NCBI GenBank assembly: GCA_018333605.1
Contig: JAGXSV010000075.1
Coordinates: 1-64,000 of the forward strand
Direction of reading: 5' to 3'
Source: Hydrogenophaga sp.
GTDB lineage: Bacteria > Pseudomonadota > Gammaproteobacteria > Burkholderiales > Burkholderiaceae_C
Length of the DNA stretch: 64,000 nucleotides
The first letter of the stretch is position 1, and the number at the start of each line of letters is the position of its first letter. The notes beneath the pieces were generated by a model. That model ran no database searches and had not been told where the DNA came from. It worked only from the letters and a program-made list of their open reading frames with translations. Of the stretch, positions 38,466 to 46,998 are shown one piece after another. The position numbers and the translations under genes are program-made.

Positions 38466-38747
38466 ATGGCTGCACCAAAACGTTTCAACAAAGACAAGCG
38501 CCCCAAGCGCAACACCCAATCGCTGCTGTTCAAGCGCAAGCGCTTCTGCCGCTTCACGGTGGCCAACGTCGAAGAAGTTGACTACAAGGACGTCGATGTC
38601 CTGCGCGACTTCATCGCCGAAAACGGCAAGATCATTCCCGCGCGCCTGACCGGCACGCGCGCCTTCTACCAGCGTCAGGTCAACACCGCCATCAAGCGTG
38701 CGCGCTTCCTGGCCATGTTGCCTTACAGCGACCAGCACCGCGTCTGA
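38466..38747 (+). CDS. rpsR: 30S ribosomal protein S18
   Basis: 93 aa from ATG 38466 (AGGAAGG upstream). Basic N terminus, then [19 protein letters not shown] and the rRNA-binding core [20 protein letters not shown]. It forms a heterodimer with S6. One cysteine only, so no zinc-binding pattern. Confidence 0.97.
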   Translation: MAAPKRFNKDKRPKRNTQSLLFKRKRFCRFTVANVEEVDYKDVDVLRDFIAENGKIIPARLTGTRAFYQRQVNTAIKRARFLAMLPYSDQHRV

Positions 38748-38760
38748 AAGAGAGCCTGAC

Positions 38761-39213
38761 ATGCAAATCATTCTGCTCGACAAAGTTACCAATCTCGGCG
38801 CCCTGGGCGATGTGGTCAAGGTCAAAGACGGTTACGCACGTAACTTCCTGATCCCCACCGGCCGCGCACGCCGCGCTACCTCCAACGCCATCGCCGAATT
38901 CGAAGCGCGCCGCGCCGAACTCGAAAAAGTGGCCGCCGCCAAGCACGCAGAGGCCGCCGCCTTGGGCGAAAAGCTGTCGGCCGTGACGGTCAAGCTCTCG
39001 CAAAAAGCGGGTGTGGACGGCCGCCTGTTTGGTTCTGTCACCAACCACGACGTGTCTGAAGAGCTGAACAAGCTGGGCTTCGCTGTGAACAAGTCGCAAG
39101 TGCGCATGCCCAATGGCCCGCTGAAGCTGGTGGGCGACTACACGGTGAGTGTGCACCTGCACACCGATGTGACGGTCGATGTCAACGTCTCGGTGCTCGG
39201 CGAAACCGCCTGA
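38761..39213 (+). CDS. rplI: 50S ribosomal protein L9
   Basis: 150 aa from ATG 38761. N-terminal domain [19 protein letters not shown] with [16 protein letters not shown], a long connecting helix (about 40-75) and a C-terminal domain ending LGETA. It binds 23S rRNA and supports reading-frame fidelity. It ends the operon before a strong terminator. Confidence 0.97.
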   Translation: MQIILLDKVTNLGALGDVVKVKDGYARNFLIPTGRARRATSNAIAEFEARRAELEKVAAAKHAEAAALGEKLSAVTVKLSQKAGVDGRLFGSVTNHDVSEELNKLGFAVNKSQVRMPNGPLKLVGDYTVSVHLHTDVTVDVNVSVLGETA

Positions 39214-39245
39214 TCAACCGGTGCTGGCGCGCAAGCGCCGCACCC

Positions 39246-39281
39246 AAAAAGCCGCCGCGCCTTCGGGTCGGCGGTTTTTTT
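39246..39281 (+). terminator. Rho-independent terminator after rplI
   Basis: CCGCCG (39252-39257) / CGGCGG (39269-39274) stem with a TTCG loop, preceded by A5 and followed by T7. The 180 bp from here to dnaB show no gene. Confidence 0.9.
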
Positions 39282-39462
39282 CATGGCGCTGAACCTCGCG
39301 GCAGGTTGTCCTGTGGGCTGCAAGTCTTTGACACCCGCTTCGCACAAGTTATCCCGCGAAGTCAACGGGCAGTCCACCGAATACCCACCGGTTGTGCACA
39401 GACTTGTCCCATGACTTCTGATCGCTCAGGCCGTACCATTGCCAGTCACTCAAAGAAAGCCC

Positions 39463-40890
39463 ATGGCTGCTGTTTTTTCCGATTCTTTTTCTTCTTTTGA
39501 TGCCGGCCTGGATGCGGCGGGCATGGGTATTGATCGCCAGGTGGCCCAGCTGCGCGTGCCTCCGCACTCGATTGAGTCCGAGTCCAGCGTGCTGGGCGGC
39601 CTGTTGCTCGACAACGGCGCCTGGGACCGGGTGGCCGACCTGCTCAACGAGTCTGACTTTTACCGTTACGAACACCGCCTGACGTATTCGGCCATCGCCA
39701 CACTGGTGAATGCCAGCAAGCCCGCCGATGTTGTCACGGTCTATGAGCACCTGCAAAACCTGGGCAAGGCCGACGAGGCTGGCGGCCTTGCCTACCTGAA
39801 CTCACTGGCGCAGTATGTGCCGAGCGCGGCCAACATCCGTCGATACGCCGAGATCGTGCGCGAGCGCGCCATCCTGCGCAAGCTGATCACCGCCAGCGAC
39901 GAAATTGCCACCTCGGCTTTCAACACGCAAGGCCGACCGGTGGACAAGATACTGGACGAGGCCGAGCAAAAAATCTTCCATATTGGGGAAGAGGGCTCAC
40001 GCATGAAGGAGGGTTTTCAAGGCATGGACACGCTCGTGGTCGAGTTGCTCGACCGTGTGCAGGAAATGGCCGACAACCCCAACGACGTCACGGGTGTGCC
40101 AACGGGTTTTGTCGATCTCGACCGCATGACCTCGGGCCTTCAGGCGGGTGACTTGATCGTGTTGGCGGCGCGACCCTCCATGGGAAAAACGGCGTTTGCC
40201 ATCAATATTGCCGAGCATGTTGCGCTGAATGAAGGCCTGCCTGTCGCGGTCTTCTCCATGGAGATGGGCGCGTCCCAGTTGGCTGTGCGTATCGTAGGCT
40301 CCATTGGGCGCATCAACCAGAGCCACCTGCGCAGCGGAAAACTCACCGACGACGAGTGGCCACGCCTGACAGAAGCGATTGAAAAACTGCGCAACGTGTC
40401 GCTGCATATTGACGAGACGCCTGGTCTGACCCCCAGTGTGCTGCGGGCCAATGCCCGGCGCTTGTCGCGCCAGTGCGGCAAGCTCGGGCTGATCGTGGTG
40501 GACTATTTGCAGCTCATGAGTGGCAGCGGTTCTGATGGCGACAATAGGGCGTCCGAGCTGGGCGAGATTTCGCGCGGTTTGAAAATGCTCGCCAAAGAGT
40601 TGCAGTGCCCAGTGATTGCGCTTTCGCAGCTCAACCGATCGGTGGAGACACGCACCGACAAGCGCCCCATGATGAGCGACTTGCGTGAATCGGGCGCCAT
40701 CGAGCAGGACGCCGACATCATCATGTTCATCTACCGCGACGAGTACTACACCAAGGACGCTTGCAAGGAGCCGGGCGTGGCCGAGATCATCATCGGTAAG
40801 CAGCGAAACGGGCCCACCGGTACTGTGAAGCTGGCCTTCCTGAACATGCTCACACGCTTTGAAAGTCTGGCTGGCGGCGGCGATTACTGA
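39463..40890 (+). CDS. dnaB: Replicative DNA helicase DnaB
   Basis: 475 aa from ATG 39463 (AAAGAAAG upstream; TTG 39439 is unlikely). N-terminal DnaG-interaction domain (LRVPPHSIESESSVLGGLLL), linker, then a RecA-like core: Walker A ARPSMGKTAFAINIAEHVA, Walker B LIVVDYLQLMSG, and the arginine-finger region near GKQRNGPTGTVKLAF. It is the hexameric helicase that unwinds DNA at the fork. No intein or extra insert is seen. Confidence 0.97.
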   Translation: MAAVFSDSFSSFDAGLDAAGMGIDRQVAQLRVPPHSIESESSVLGGLLLDNGAWDRVADLLNESDFYRYEHRLTYSAIATLVNASKPADVVTVYEHLQNLGKADEAGGLAYLNSLAQYVPSAANIRRYAEIVRERAILRKLITASDEIATSAFNTQGRPVDKILDEAEQKIFHIGEEGSRMKEGFQGMDTLVVELLDRVQEMADNPNDVTGVPTGFVDLDRMTSGLQAGDLIVLAARPSMGKTAFAINIAEHVALNEGLPVAVFSMEMGASQLAVRIVGSIGRINQSHLRSGKLTDDEWPRLTEAIEKLRNVSLHIDETPGLTPSVLRANARRLSRQCGKLGLIVVDYLQLMSGSGSDGDNRASELGEISRGLKMLAKELQCPVIALSQLNRSVETRTDKRPMMSDLRESGAIEQDADIIMFIYRDEYYTKDACKEPGVAEIIIGKQRNGPTGTVKLAFLNMLTRFESLAGGGDY

Positions 40891-40906
40891 TCTGCGTTGC
40901 GCTCAG

Positions 40907-40932
40907 CAAAAAACCCGGCTTTCGCCGGGTTC
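40907..40932 (-). terminator. Terminator of the PhoH-like gene (perhaps bidirectional)
   Basis: AACCCGGC (40912-40919) / GCCGGGTT (40924-40931) with a TTTC loop. The T run is on the minus strand (A6 at 40908-40913), matching the PhoH-like gene that ends at 40966. It may also stop dnaB transcripts. Confidence 0.8.
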
Positions 40933-40965
40933 TTCAGACATCTTGGCTTGTCTGCACCCGCGGCG

Positions 40966-42792
40966 TCAAAGCACCTCACTGGCGAAGTCCGCCAGCCTGG
41001 AGCGTTCACCGCGCGCCAGCGTGATGTGCCCGCCATGCGGCCAGCCCTTGAAGCGGTCCACCGCGTAGGTTAAGCCTGATGAACCCTCGGTGAGGTAGGG
41101 CGTGTCGATTTGTGCGAGATTGCCCATGCAGATGATCTTGGTGCCGGGTCCGGCGCGGGTGATCAACGTCTTCATTTGCTTGGGTGTCAGGTTCTGCGCT
41201 TCATCAATGATCACATACTTGTTCATGAACGTTCGGCCGCGCATGAAATTCATGCTCTTGATCTTGACCCGGCTGCGCACCAGTTCGTTGGTCGCAGCGC
41301 GGCCCCATTCACCCGCGTTACCGCCGTCACCCTTGGCCAGGAACTCTAGGTTGTCATCCAGGGCACCCATCCAAGGGCCCATCTTCTCCTCTTCCGTGCC
41401 GGGCAGAAAACCGATGTCTTCGCCCACGCTCACTGTGGCACGGGTCATGATGATCTCGGTGTAACGCCGTTCGTCCAGTACCTGCGTGAGGCCGCTGGCC
41501 AGCGCCATCAGCGTCTTGCCTGTGCCGGCAGTACCGGCCAAGGTCACGAAATCGATCTCAGGATCCATCAGCAGGTTGAGAGCGAAGTTTTGTTCGCGGT
41601 TGCGGCTCGCCACGCCCCACACGGCATTTTTCAGGTGGGTGTAGTCTTTCAGCGTCTTGAGCACCGCGGTTTTGTCGCGAATCTCGGTGACCCGGGCGTA
41701 GAGCGAAGGCTCGCCCGGGGCCTCAAAGTAGACGAACTGATTGATATAGAACTGTCCCACGGTCGGTCCACTCACCCGGTAAAACGTGTGGCTGCCGCTG
41801 GCCCAGCTTTCAATCGTCTTGTTTTGGCGCGTCCAGAAGTCCTGCGGCAAGGCCAGGGTACCGGCGTATAACAGTTCGCCATCGTCCAGTGTCTTGTCGT
41901 TTTCGTAGTCTTCAGCCGCCAGCCCCAATGCCCGCGCTTTCACGCGCATGTTGATGTCCTTGGACACCAAGATCACATCTCGTAGCGGGTATTTCTCCCT
42001 GAGGGCATGCACGACACCCAAAATCTGGTTGTCCGCTTTGCCCTGGGGCAGGCTCGATGGCAGCTGGGCATCCAGTGGTTCGGTCTGGAAGAAGAGCAGG
42101 CCCCGCGCTGACTGATGGCCCGTGGCCGATAGCTTGAGCCCCTTGGTCAAGTCGCCGCCTTGCTGGGCCACCAGCGCGTCCAGTGTCCGGCTGGTCTGGC
42201 GGCCATTCCGTGCCACTTCGGTCATGCCCTTTTTGTGTCCGTCAAGCTCCTCGAGCACGATCATGGGCAGAAAAATATCGTGTTCCTCAAAGCGGAACAA
42301 GCTCGTGGGATCGTGCAGCAACACATTGGTGTCGAGAACGAACAGGCGTGAGCCGCCCGCCGTGCCCGACTTGCTTCTGCTCGAGCGGCGGTTGCTGGCG
42401 ACGGGTGCTGCCCGTTTTGTGCTGTCGCTCACGCGGGTTTGGCCGGGTTCGCCGCGATCCTCGTTTGCGAACACCTCAGTACGCGGTGTCTCTTGCAATG
42501 GTGCGGTGCGAAATGCTGCTGAAGGGGGTTCAACCTGTGGGGCCAAGGGGGCAGGGGTCGCCGACTGAAGCGTTTTTCGGCTTCGCGACTTGGGTCGAGC
42601 GTTACTCGGGCTTGGCGTTGTCTCTGCCGCAAGGGCCGAGGTTCGGGCAGGCACCACGCTGACCGCAGACGATACCGGCTCGGCGGATTCGCGCATGGGT
42701 GCCAGGTCCATGGACTCGTTGGCCGGCTTGCGTTTGTAAACGTCTGGAGACAACAAAGTGGCACGTTTGGTGGGGGCTGGTGGCAGTGGCAT
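40966..42792 (-). CDS. PIN domain-PhoH family ATPase
   Basis: 608 aa. Residues 1-150 are low-complexity (Pro, Ser, Arg, Ala) with no domain. A PIN domain begins at LFVLDTNVLLHDP (about 150-275; acidic ligands include ELDGHKKG), and a PhoH ATPase follows from about 375 with Walker A GTAGTGKTLMALASG and Walker B YVIIDEAQNLTPKQMK. This PIN-PhoH pairing is found in PhoH2-type proteins, reported as RNA helicase/ribonuclease toxins in mycobacteria. Its role in betaproteobacteria is not settled. Expressed separately from bcp, which has its own terminator. Confidence 0.9.
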   Translation of the reverse strand: MPLPPAPTKRATLLSPDVYKRKPANESMDLAPMRESAEPVSSAVSVVPARTSALAAETTPSPSNARPKSRSRKTLQSATPAPLAPQVEPPSAAFRTAPLQETPRTEVFANEDRGEPGQTRVSDSTKRAAPVASNRRSSRSKSGTAGGSRLFVLDTNVLLHDPTSLFRFEEHDIFLPMIVLEELDGHKKGMTEVARNGRQTSRTLDALVAQQGGDLTKGLKLSATGHQSARGLLFFQTEPLDAQLPSSLPQGKADNQILGVVHALREKYPLRDVILVSKDINMRVKARALGLAAEDYENDKTLDDGELLYAGTLALPQDFWTRQNKTIESWASGSHTFYRVSGPTVGQFYINQFVYFEAPGEPSLYARVTEIRDKTAVLKTLKDYTHLKNAVWGVASRNREQNFALNLLMDPEIDFVTLAGTAGTGKTLMALASGLTQVLDERRYTEIIMTRATVSVGEDIGFLPGTEEEKMGPWMGALDDNLEFLAKGDGGNAGEWGRAATNELVRSRVKIKSMNFMRGRTFMNKYVIIDEAQNLTPKQMKTLITRAGPGTKIICMGNLAQIDTPYLTEGSSGLTYAVDRFKGWPHGGHITLARGERSRLADFASEVL

Positions 42793-42825
42793 GGCGGATG
42801 TCGTTGTTCAGCTGGAGGTCAGAAA

Positions 42826-42856
42826 ACAAAAAGCCGCCGGGGCGACCGGGCGGCTT
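42826..42856 (-). terminator. Rho-independent terminator after bcp
   Basis: On the minus strand, AGCCGCC / GGCGGCT (42832-42838 with 42849-42855) followed by TTTTTG. It lies between the bcp stop and the PhoH-like start. Confidence 0.85.
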
Positions 42857-42985
42857 TCGAGCTGCTGAGGGTTTTGGGGAAACTGGGAGCGGAATGGCTT
42901 CCTGATGTCATGCAAACATTATGCATGACGGGTGTGACCGTCTTTTCCTCAGGGGATCTGGGCGCTCAACACACTTTCAGACCCT

Positions 42986-43462
42986 TCAGCCAGTCTTTTT
43001 CAGCGTCTTGACGGCCTTGAGAACCTCCTCCACGTGGCCGGGTACTTTGAGTCCACGCCATTCTTGGGCGAGAACGCCGTCGGGGCCGATCAGAAAGGTG
43101 CTGCGCTCAATGCCTTTGACTTTCTTGCCGTACATGATCTTGTTTTTGACCACGCCGAACATGTGGCACATTTTCTCTTCGGTGTCGGCGATCAGCTCGA
43201 ACGGAAGTTCAAGCTTGGTTTTGAAATCGTCATGGGACTTCATGTTGTCGCGCGACACGCCGAACACCTGGGCGCCAGCCTTGACAAAATCTTTGTATTT
43301 GTCACGGAACTGCATGGCCTCGGTGGTACAGCCCGGGGTGTTGTCCTTGGGATAAAAGTACAAAACCACCGTTTGCCCAAGGTGCGTTTGGTTGCTGACC
43401 TTGATGCCACCGGTGGCCTGCGATTCAAATTCGGGAATGGGTTTATTGACAACGACTGCCAT
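42986..43462 (-). CDS. bcp: Thioredoxin-dependent peroxiredoxin (Bcp/PrxQ)
   Basis: 158 aa from ATG 43462. The peroxidatic cysteine is in YPKDNTPGCTTEAMQFRD (about residue 45). The PrxQ resolving cysteine five residues on is replaced by Met, so a different cysteine (CHMF, about residue 92) or an external thiol would resolve it. It reduces organic and hydrogen peroxides using thioredoxin. Alone on its transcript. The 258 bp to its right hold no gene that I can support. Confidence 0.93.
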   Translation of the reverse strand: MAVVVNKPIPEFESQATGGIKVSNQTHLGQTVVLYFYPKDNTPGCTTEAMQFRDKYKDFVKAGAQVFGVSRDNMKSHDDFKTKLELPFELIADTEEKMCHMFGVVKNKIMYGKKVKGIERSTFLIGPDGVLAQEWRGLKVPGHVEEVLKAVKTLKKTG

Positions 43463-43720
43463 ACTGCGTGGACCCCTGACGTAAGTTGGTGGTGATTCGT
43501 TGGCTTCCGCTCGGCTTCACAGGCTCCCGCTAGCAGCTGAGGCGCACGGGAGGCAGGCCAGGAAACAATTGGCTATTTTAACCCCGAACCGGCTTTTTGG
43601 GACAGCCCCGGTGTCCCGGGCGCCCAAGTGGACCTTCGCTGCACACGTGCACCGGCACCACGGTGCGGTAGGTGGCAGCGCCCGGCTTTGGTTCGCACGT
43701 CCCTTGCGCGCCCGCCGCCC

Positions 43721-44101
43721 TCAGTTTTCCATTAGCAGGGCGGCGACCACACGCCGGCCTTCGCTCGCCAGAATGTTGTATGTGCGGCAGGCTGCGGCGG
43801 TGTCCATGGTTTCAACACCGATGCGCTGGGCGATGAGGCCGCTCAGCAGCGCGGGCGGTACAAAACGAAGTTTTGAACCACTGCCGAAAATCACCAACTC
43901 CGGAGCTTCGGGCATGGCGCTGGTCAGCGTTGAAAAATGTGCGACGGTGAGGTCCTCGAAACGGGAGCAAGGCCAATGCGCCAACTGGCCGGATGACGTG
44001 AGCACCAGACTCTGCGTGTGGCGCTGGCCATTGACAGCGATCCAGCCCTCACCATAGGCGGTAATGGACCGGGTATCCACATTGTCGGCGTGTAGTTTCA
44101 T
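43721..44101 (-). CDS. Mth938-like (DUF498) family protein
   Basis: 126 aa from ATG 44101, giving MKLHADNVDTRSITAYGEGW. Conserved block PELVIFGSGSKLRFVPPALL (about 70-90) and the C-terminal VETMDTAAACRTYNILASEGRRVVAALL (shown in parts: MDTAAACRTYNIL). These small proteins fold like the Mth938 domain; bacterial members have no firm function, while a relative is a mitochondrial complex I assembly factor (NDUFAF3). Divergent from alaA with about 190 bp between the starts. Confidence 0.85.
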   Translation of the reverse strand: MKLHADNVDTRSITAYGEGWIAVNGQRHTQSLVLTSSGQLAHWPCSRFEDLTVAHFSTLTSAMPEAPELVIFGSGSKLRFVPPALLSGLIAQRIGVETMDTAAACRTYNILASEGRRVVAALLMEN

Positions 44102-44289
44102 AGCGTGGTGTTTCGGCGACTGGCGCAAGCCTTGCGAGGGAGCGGCAGGCTGTTGCTGGTGCACAGACGCTGTGCAGAATTGTGGTCAAATTGCAGGTTT
44201 TCCCTGCTGCCGACACGTACTATAACGCCCGGCTAACCCACACAGAGTGGGTGTGCCGCTTGACCCTCTGACTCCCCTTGGGAGGAACT

Positions 44290-45516
44290 TTGAAAACCAT
44301 CCAGAAATCCGCCAAGCTTGCCAACGTCTGCTACGACATTCGGGGGCCCATCATGGACGCGGCCCGTCAGATGGAGGAAGAGGGTCACAAAATCATCAAG
44401 CTGAACATCGGCAACCTGGCTGTGTTTGGTTTTGATGCGCCTGAAGAAATTCAGCAGGACATGATTCGAAACCTGCCGAACTCGGCGGGTTATTCGGACA
44501 GCAAAGGCATATTTGCGGCGCGCAAGGCGGTGATGCATGAGACCCAAAAGCAGGGCGTCAAGGGCGTGACGCTGGATGACATTTACCTGGGCAACGGTGC
44601 GAGCGAGCTGATTGTGATGGCTACCAATGCCTTGCTGGACGACGGCGATGAGTTGTTGCTGCCTTCACCCGACTATCCCCTCTGGACGGCCGCCGTGAGC
44701 CTGTCGGGCGGTACGCCGGTGCATTACCGGTGCGACGAATCCAACGGGTGGATGCCCGACCTGGACGACATTCGCCGGAAGATCACCCCGGCCACCAAAG
44801 GTATCGTGGTGATCAACCCCAACAACCCCACCGGAGCGCTGTACTCCGACGCGCTGCTCAAGTCCATCGTCGAACTGGCTCGGCAACACGGACTGGTGAT
44901 TTTTGCCGACGAGGTGTACGACAAGGTGCTGTACGACGGTGTCAAGCACACCGCGATGGCAAGTCTGTCGGAGGACGTGCTGACGCTGACCTTTAACTCG
45001 TTGTCGAAGAGCTACCGTTCTTGTGGTTACCGGGCTGGCTGGCTGGTGGTGTCTGGCGATAAAAAGCCCGCCAGGGATTACATCGAGGGTCTGAACATGC
45101 TCTCGAACATGCGCCTGTGCGCCAACGTGCCGGGGCAGTGGGCCATTCAGACAGCCCTGGGCGGTTACCAGAGCATCAACGACCTGGTGTGTGAGGGGGG
45201 ACGTCTGCGGCGCCAGCGCGATCTGGCTTATGAGTTGATCACCGCCATTCCGGGGGTGAGTTGCGTCAAGCCCACGGCGGCGCTCTACATGTTTCCGCGG
45301 CTCGATCCCCAGATGTACCCGGTCGAGGACGACCAGCAACTGTTCCTCGAACTGTTGCAGGAAACCCGCGTGATGCTGGTGCAGGGCTCGGGCTTCAATT
45401 TCCCTGACAACCAGCATTTCCGCATTGTGTTTTTGCCGCACGAGGACGATCTGCGTGAGGCCATTGGCCGCGTGGCGAAGTTTTTTGAAGGTTGGCGCAA
45501 ACGCCACGGCAGCTGA
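44290..45516 (+). CDS. alaA: Alanine aminotransferase AlaA
   Basis: 408 aa from TTG 44290, set by GGGAGG five bases upstream. Class I PLP aminotransferase with close match to E. coli AlaA: LANVCYDIRGPIMDAA, GNGASELIVMATNALL, VVINPNNPTGALYS, and the PLP lysine Lys240 in FNSLSKSYRSCGYRAGW. It makes alanine from pyruvate and glutamate. hom begins about 30 bp downstream, so it leads the alaA-hom-thrC series. Confidence 0.93.
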   Translation: MKTIQKSAKLANVCYDIRGPIMDAARQMEEEGHKIIKLNIGNLAVFGFDAPEEIQQDMIRNLPNSAGYSDSKGIFAARKAVMHETQKQGVKGVTLDDIYLGNGASELIVMATNALLDDGDELLLPSPDYPLWTAAVSLSGGTPVHYRCDESNGWMPDLDDIRRKITPATKGIVVINPNNPTGALYSDALLKSIVELARQHGLVIFADEVYDKVLYDGVKHTAMASLSEDVLTLTFNSLSKSYRSCGYRAGWLVVSGDKKPARDYIEGLNMLSNMRLCANVPGQWAIQTALGGYQSINDLVCEGGRLRRQRDLAYELITAIPGVSCVKPTAALYMFPRLDPQMYPVEDDQQLFLELLQETRVMLVQGSGFNFPDNQHFRIVFLPHEDDLREAIGRVAKFFEGWRKRHGS

Positions 45517-45548
45517 TTTATCTGAATCCCATTCAAGCAATGACCGAT

Positions 45549-46871
45549 ATGAAACCAATTCAAGTGGGCCTTCTGGGCATAGGCACCGTGGGCAGCGGCA
45601 CGTTCAACGTGCTCAAGCGCAACCAGGAAGAAATCAAGCGCCGCGCCGGTCGCGGCATTGAAATCACGATGGTGGCCGATCTGGATATGGCTCGAGCGCA
45701 TTCTCTGGTGGGGCCTGGTGTGCAGGTGGTGAACGACGCTCGTGCCGTTATTGCCAACCCCGATATCGACATCGTCATTGAATTGATTGGTGGCTATGGC
45801 ATTGCCAAGGCGCTGGTGCTTGAAGCCATTGCCGCTGGCAAGCACGTGGTCACGGCCAACAAAGCGCTGCTGGCCGTGCATGGCACCGAAATCTTTGCCG
45901 CAGCTTCGGCCAGGGGTGTGATGGTGGCGTTCGAAGCGGCTGTGGCCGGTGGCATCCCCATCATCAAGGCGTTGCGCGAAGGTCTCACGGCCAACAGCAT
46001 TCAGTGGATCGCCGGCATCATCAATGGCACCACCAACTTCATCTTGTCCGAGATGCGCGACAAGGGTTTGGACTTTGACGTGGTGCTGAAAGAGGCCCAG
46101 CGGCTGGGTTATGCCGAAGCGGACCCAACGTTTGACATCGAAGGCGTGGACGCAGCGCACAAGGTGACGCTCATGAGCGCCATTGCTTTTGGCATTCCGG
46201 TGCAATTTGACAAGGCGTATGTGGAAGGCATCACCAAGCTCGGCGCCGCCGACATCAAATACGCGGAACAGCTGGGCTACCGCATCAAGCTGCTGGGCAT
46301 CACCAAGCGCACAGCCCAAGGTATTGAGTTGCGTGTGCACCCCAGTCTGGTGCCCACCAAGCGCCTTATTGCGAATGTGGAAGGTGCCATGAATGCGGTG
46401 GTGGTGCAGGGCGATGCCGTGGGCACCACGTTGTACTATGGCAAGGGTGCCGGCAGCGAACCCACGGCCAGCGCCGTCATCGCCGACCTGGTCGACATCA
46501 CCCGACTGCACACCGCCGACCCGCACCACCGCGTGCCGCACCTGGCCTTCCAGCCCGATGCCATGAGCGACTTGTCCGTGCTGCCCATGAGCGAGGTGGT
46601 GACAAGCTACTACCTGCGCCTGCGCGTGACGGACGAAGCTGGTGTGCTGGCAAAGGTGACGGGTCTGTTGGCAGACGCTGGCATCAGCATCGACGCAGTG
46701 TTGCAGCGCGAGGCCGATGAAATCGGTGGCGAGGGTTCGACCCAGACCGACGTCATCATCCTCACCCACGACACCCGCGAAGGCACGCTGGACGCCGTGC
46801 TGGCGCAAATGCAGGCGCTTCCTTCGGTGCTGGCGCCGATCACGCGCATCCGCAAAGAAGAGTTGAACTGA
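45549..46871 (+). CDS. hom: Homoserine dehydrogenase
   Basis: 440 aa from ATG 45549 (ATG 45540 is three codons earlier; neither has a strong ribosome site). NAD(P) motif VGLLGIGTVGSGTFNVL at the N terminus, catalytic domain with GIINGTTNFILSEM and EADPTFDIEGVDAAHK, and a C-terminal ACT domain (YYLRLRVTDEAGVLAKVTGL, about 350-430) that usually mediates threonine feedback. It converts aspartate semialdehyde to homoserine, and thrC completes threonine synthesis with a kinase not in this window. Confidence 0.96.
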   Translation: MKPIQVGLLGIGTVGSGTFNVLKRNQEEIKRRAGRGIEITMVADLDMARAHSLVGPGVQVVNDARAVIANPDIDIVIELIGGYGIAKALVLEAIAAGKHVVTANKALLAVHGTEIFAAASARGVMVAFEAAVAGGIPIIKALREGLTANSIQWIAGIINGTTNFILSEMRDKGLDFDVVLKEAQRLGYAEADPTFDIEGVDAAHKVTLMSAIAFGIPVQFDKAYVEGITKLGAADIKYAEQLGYRIKLLGITKRTAQGIELRVHPSLVPTKRLIANVEGAMNAVVVQGDAVGTTLYYGKGAGSEPTASAVIADLVDITRLHTADPHHRVPHLAFQPDAMSDLSVLPMSEVVTSYYLRLRVTDEAGVLAKVTGLLADAGISIDAVLQREADEIGGEGSTQTDVIILTHDTREGTLDAVLAQMQALPSVLAPITRIRKEELN

Positions 46872-46879
46872 TCCCGCGT

Positions 46880-46950
46880 CGCCTGTGGCGCCACCCTTAT
46901 GGGCCGATGCCTGTGGCCCGGCGAAGCCGGTTCCACGGCATTCTGGGAGC
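46880..46950. repeat. Intergenic repeat between hom and thrC
   Basis: GGCCCGGCGAAGCCGG followed by CGGCATTCTGGGAG (46917-46951) closely resembles the right half of the repeat between ahpC and ahpF. The left part carries GTGGCGCCAC (46885-46894). It occupies most of the 127-bp hom-thrC gap. Confidence 0.5.
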
Positions 46951-46998
46951 GCTCCCTCTCCGTCGGTGCGTTTCTGTTGATGTATCTGGAACACTGCC

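Noticed and set aside
39349..39400. DnaA-box-like words (TTATCC, TTGTGCACA) upstream of dnaB
   Set aside because: Each differs from the TTATNCACA consensus, only two are found, and there is no dnaA/dnaN or AT-rich unwinding region. Not enough for an origin or a DnaA-controlled promoter.
43463..43720. Possible small gene or RNA between bcp and the DUF498 gene
   Set aside because: No frame with a sensible start and ribosome site, and no tRNA-like fold or terminator seen; left as an empty 258-bp gap.
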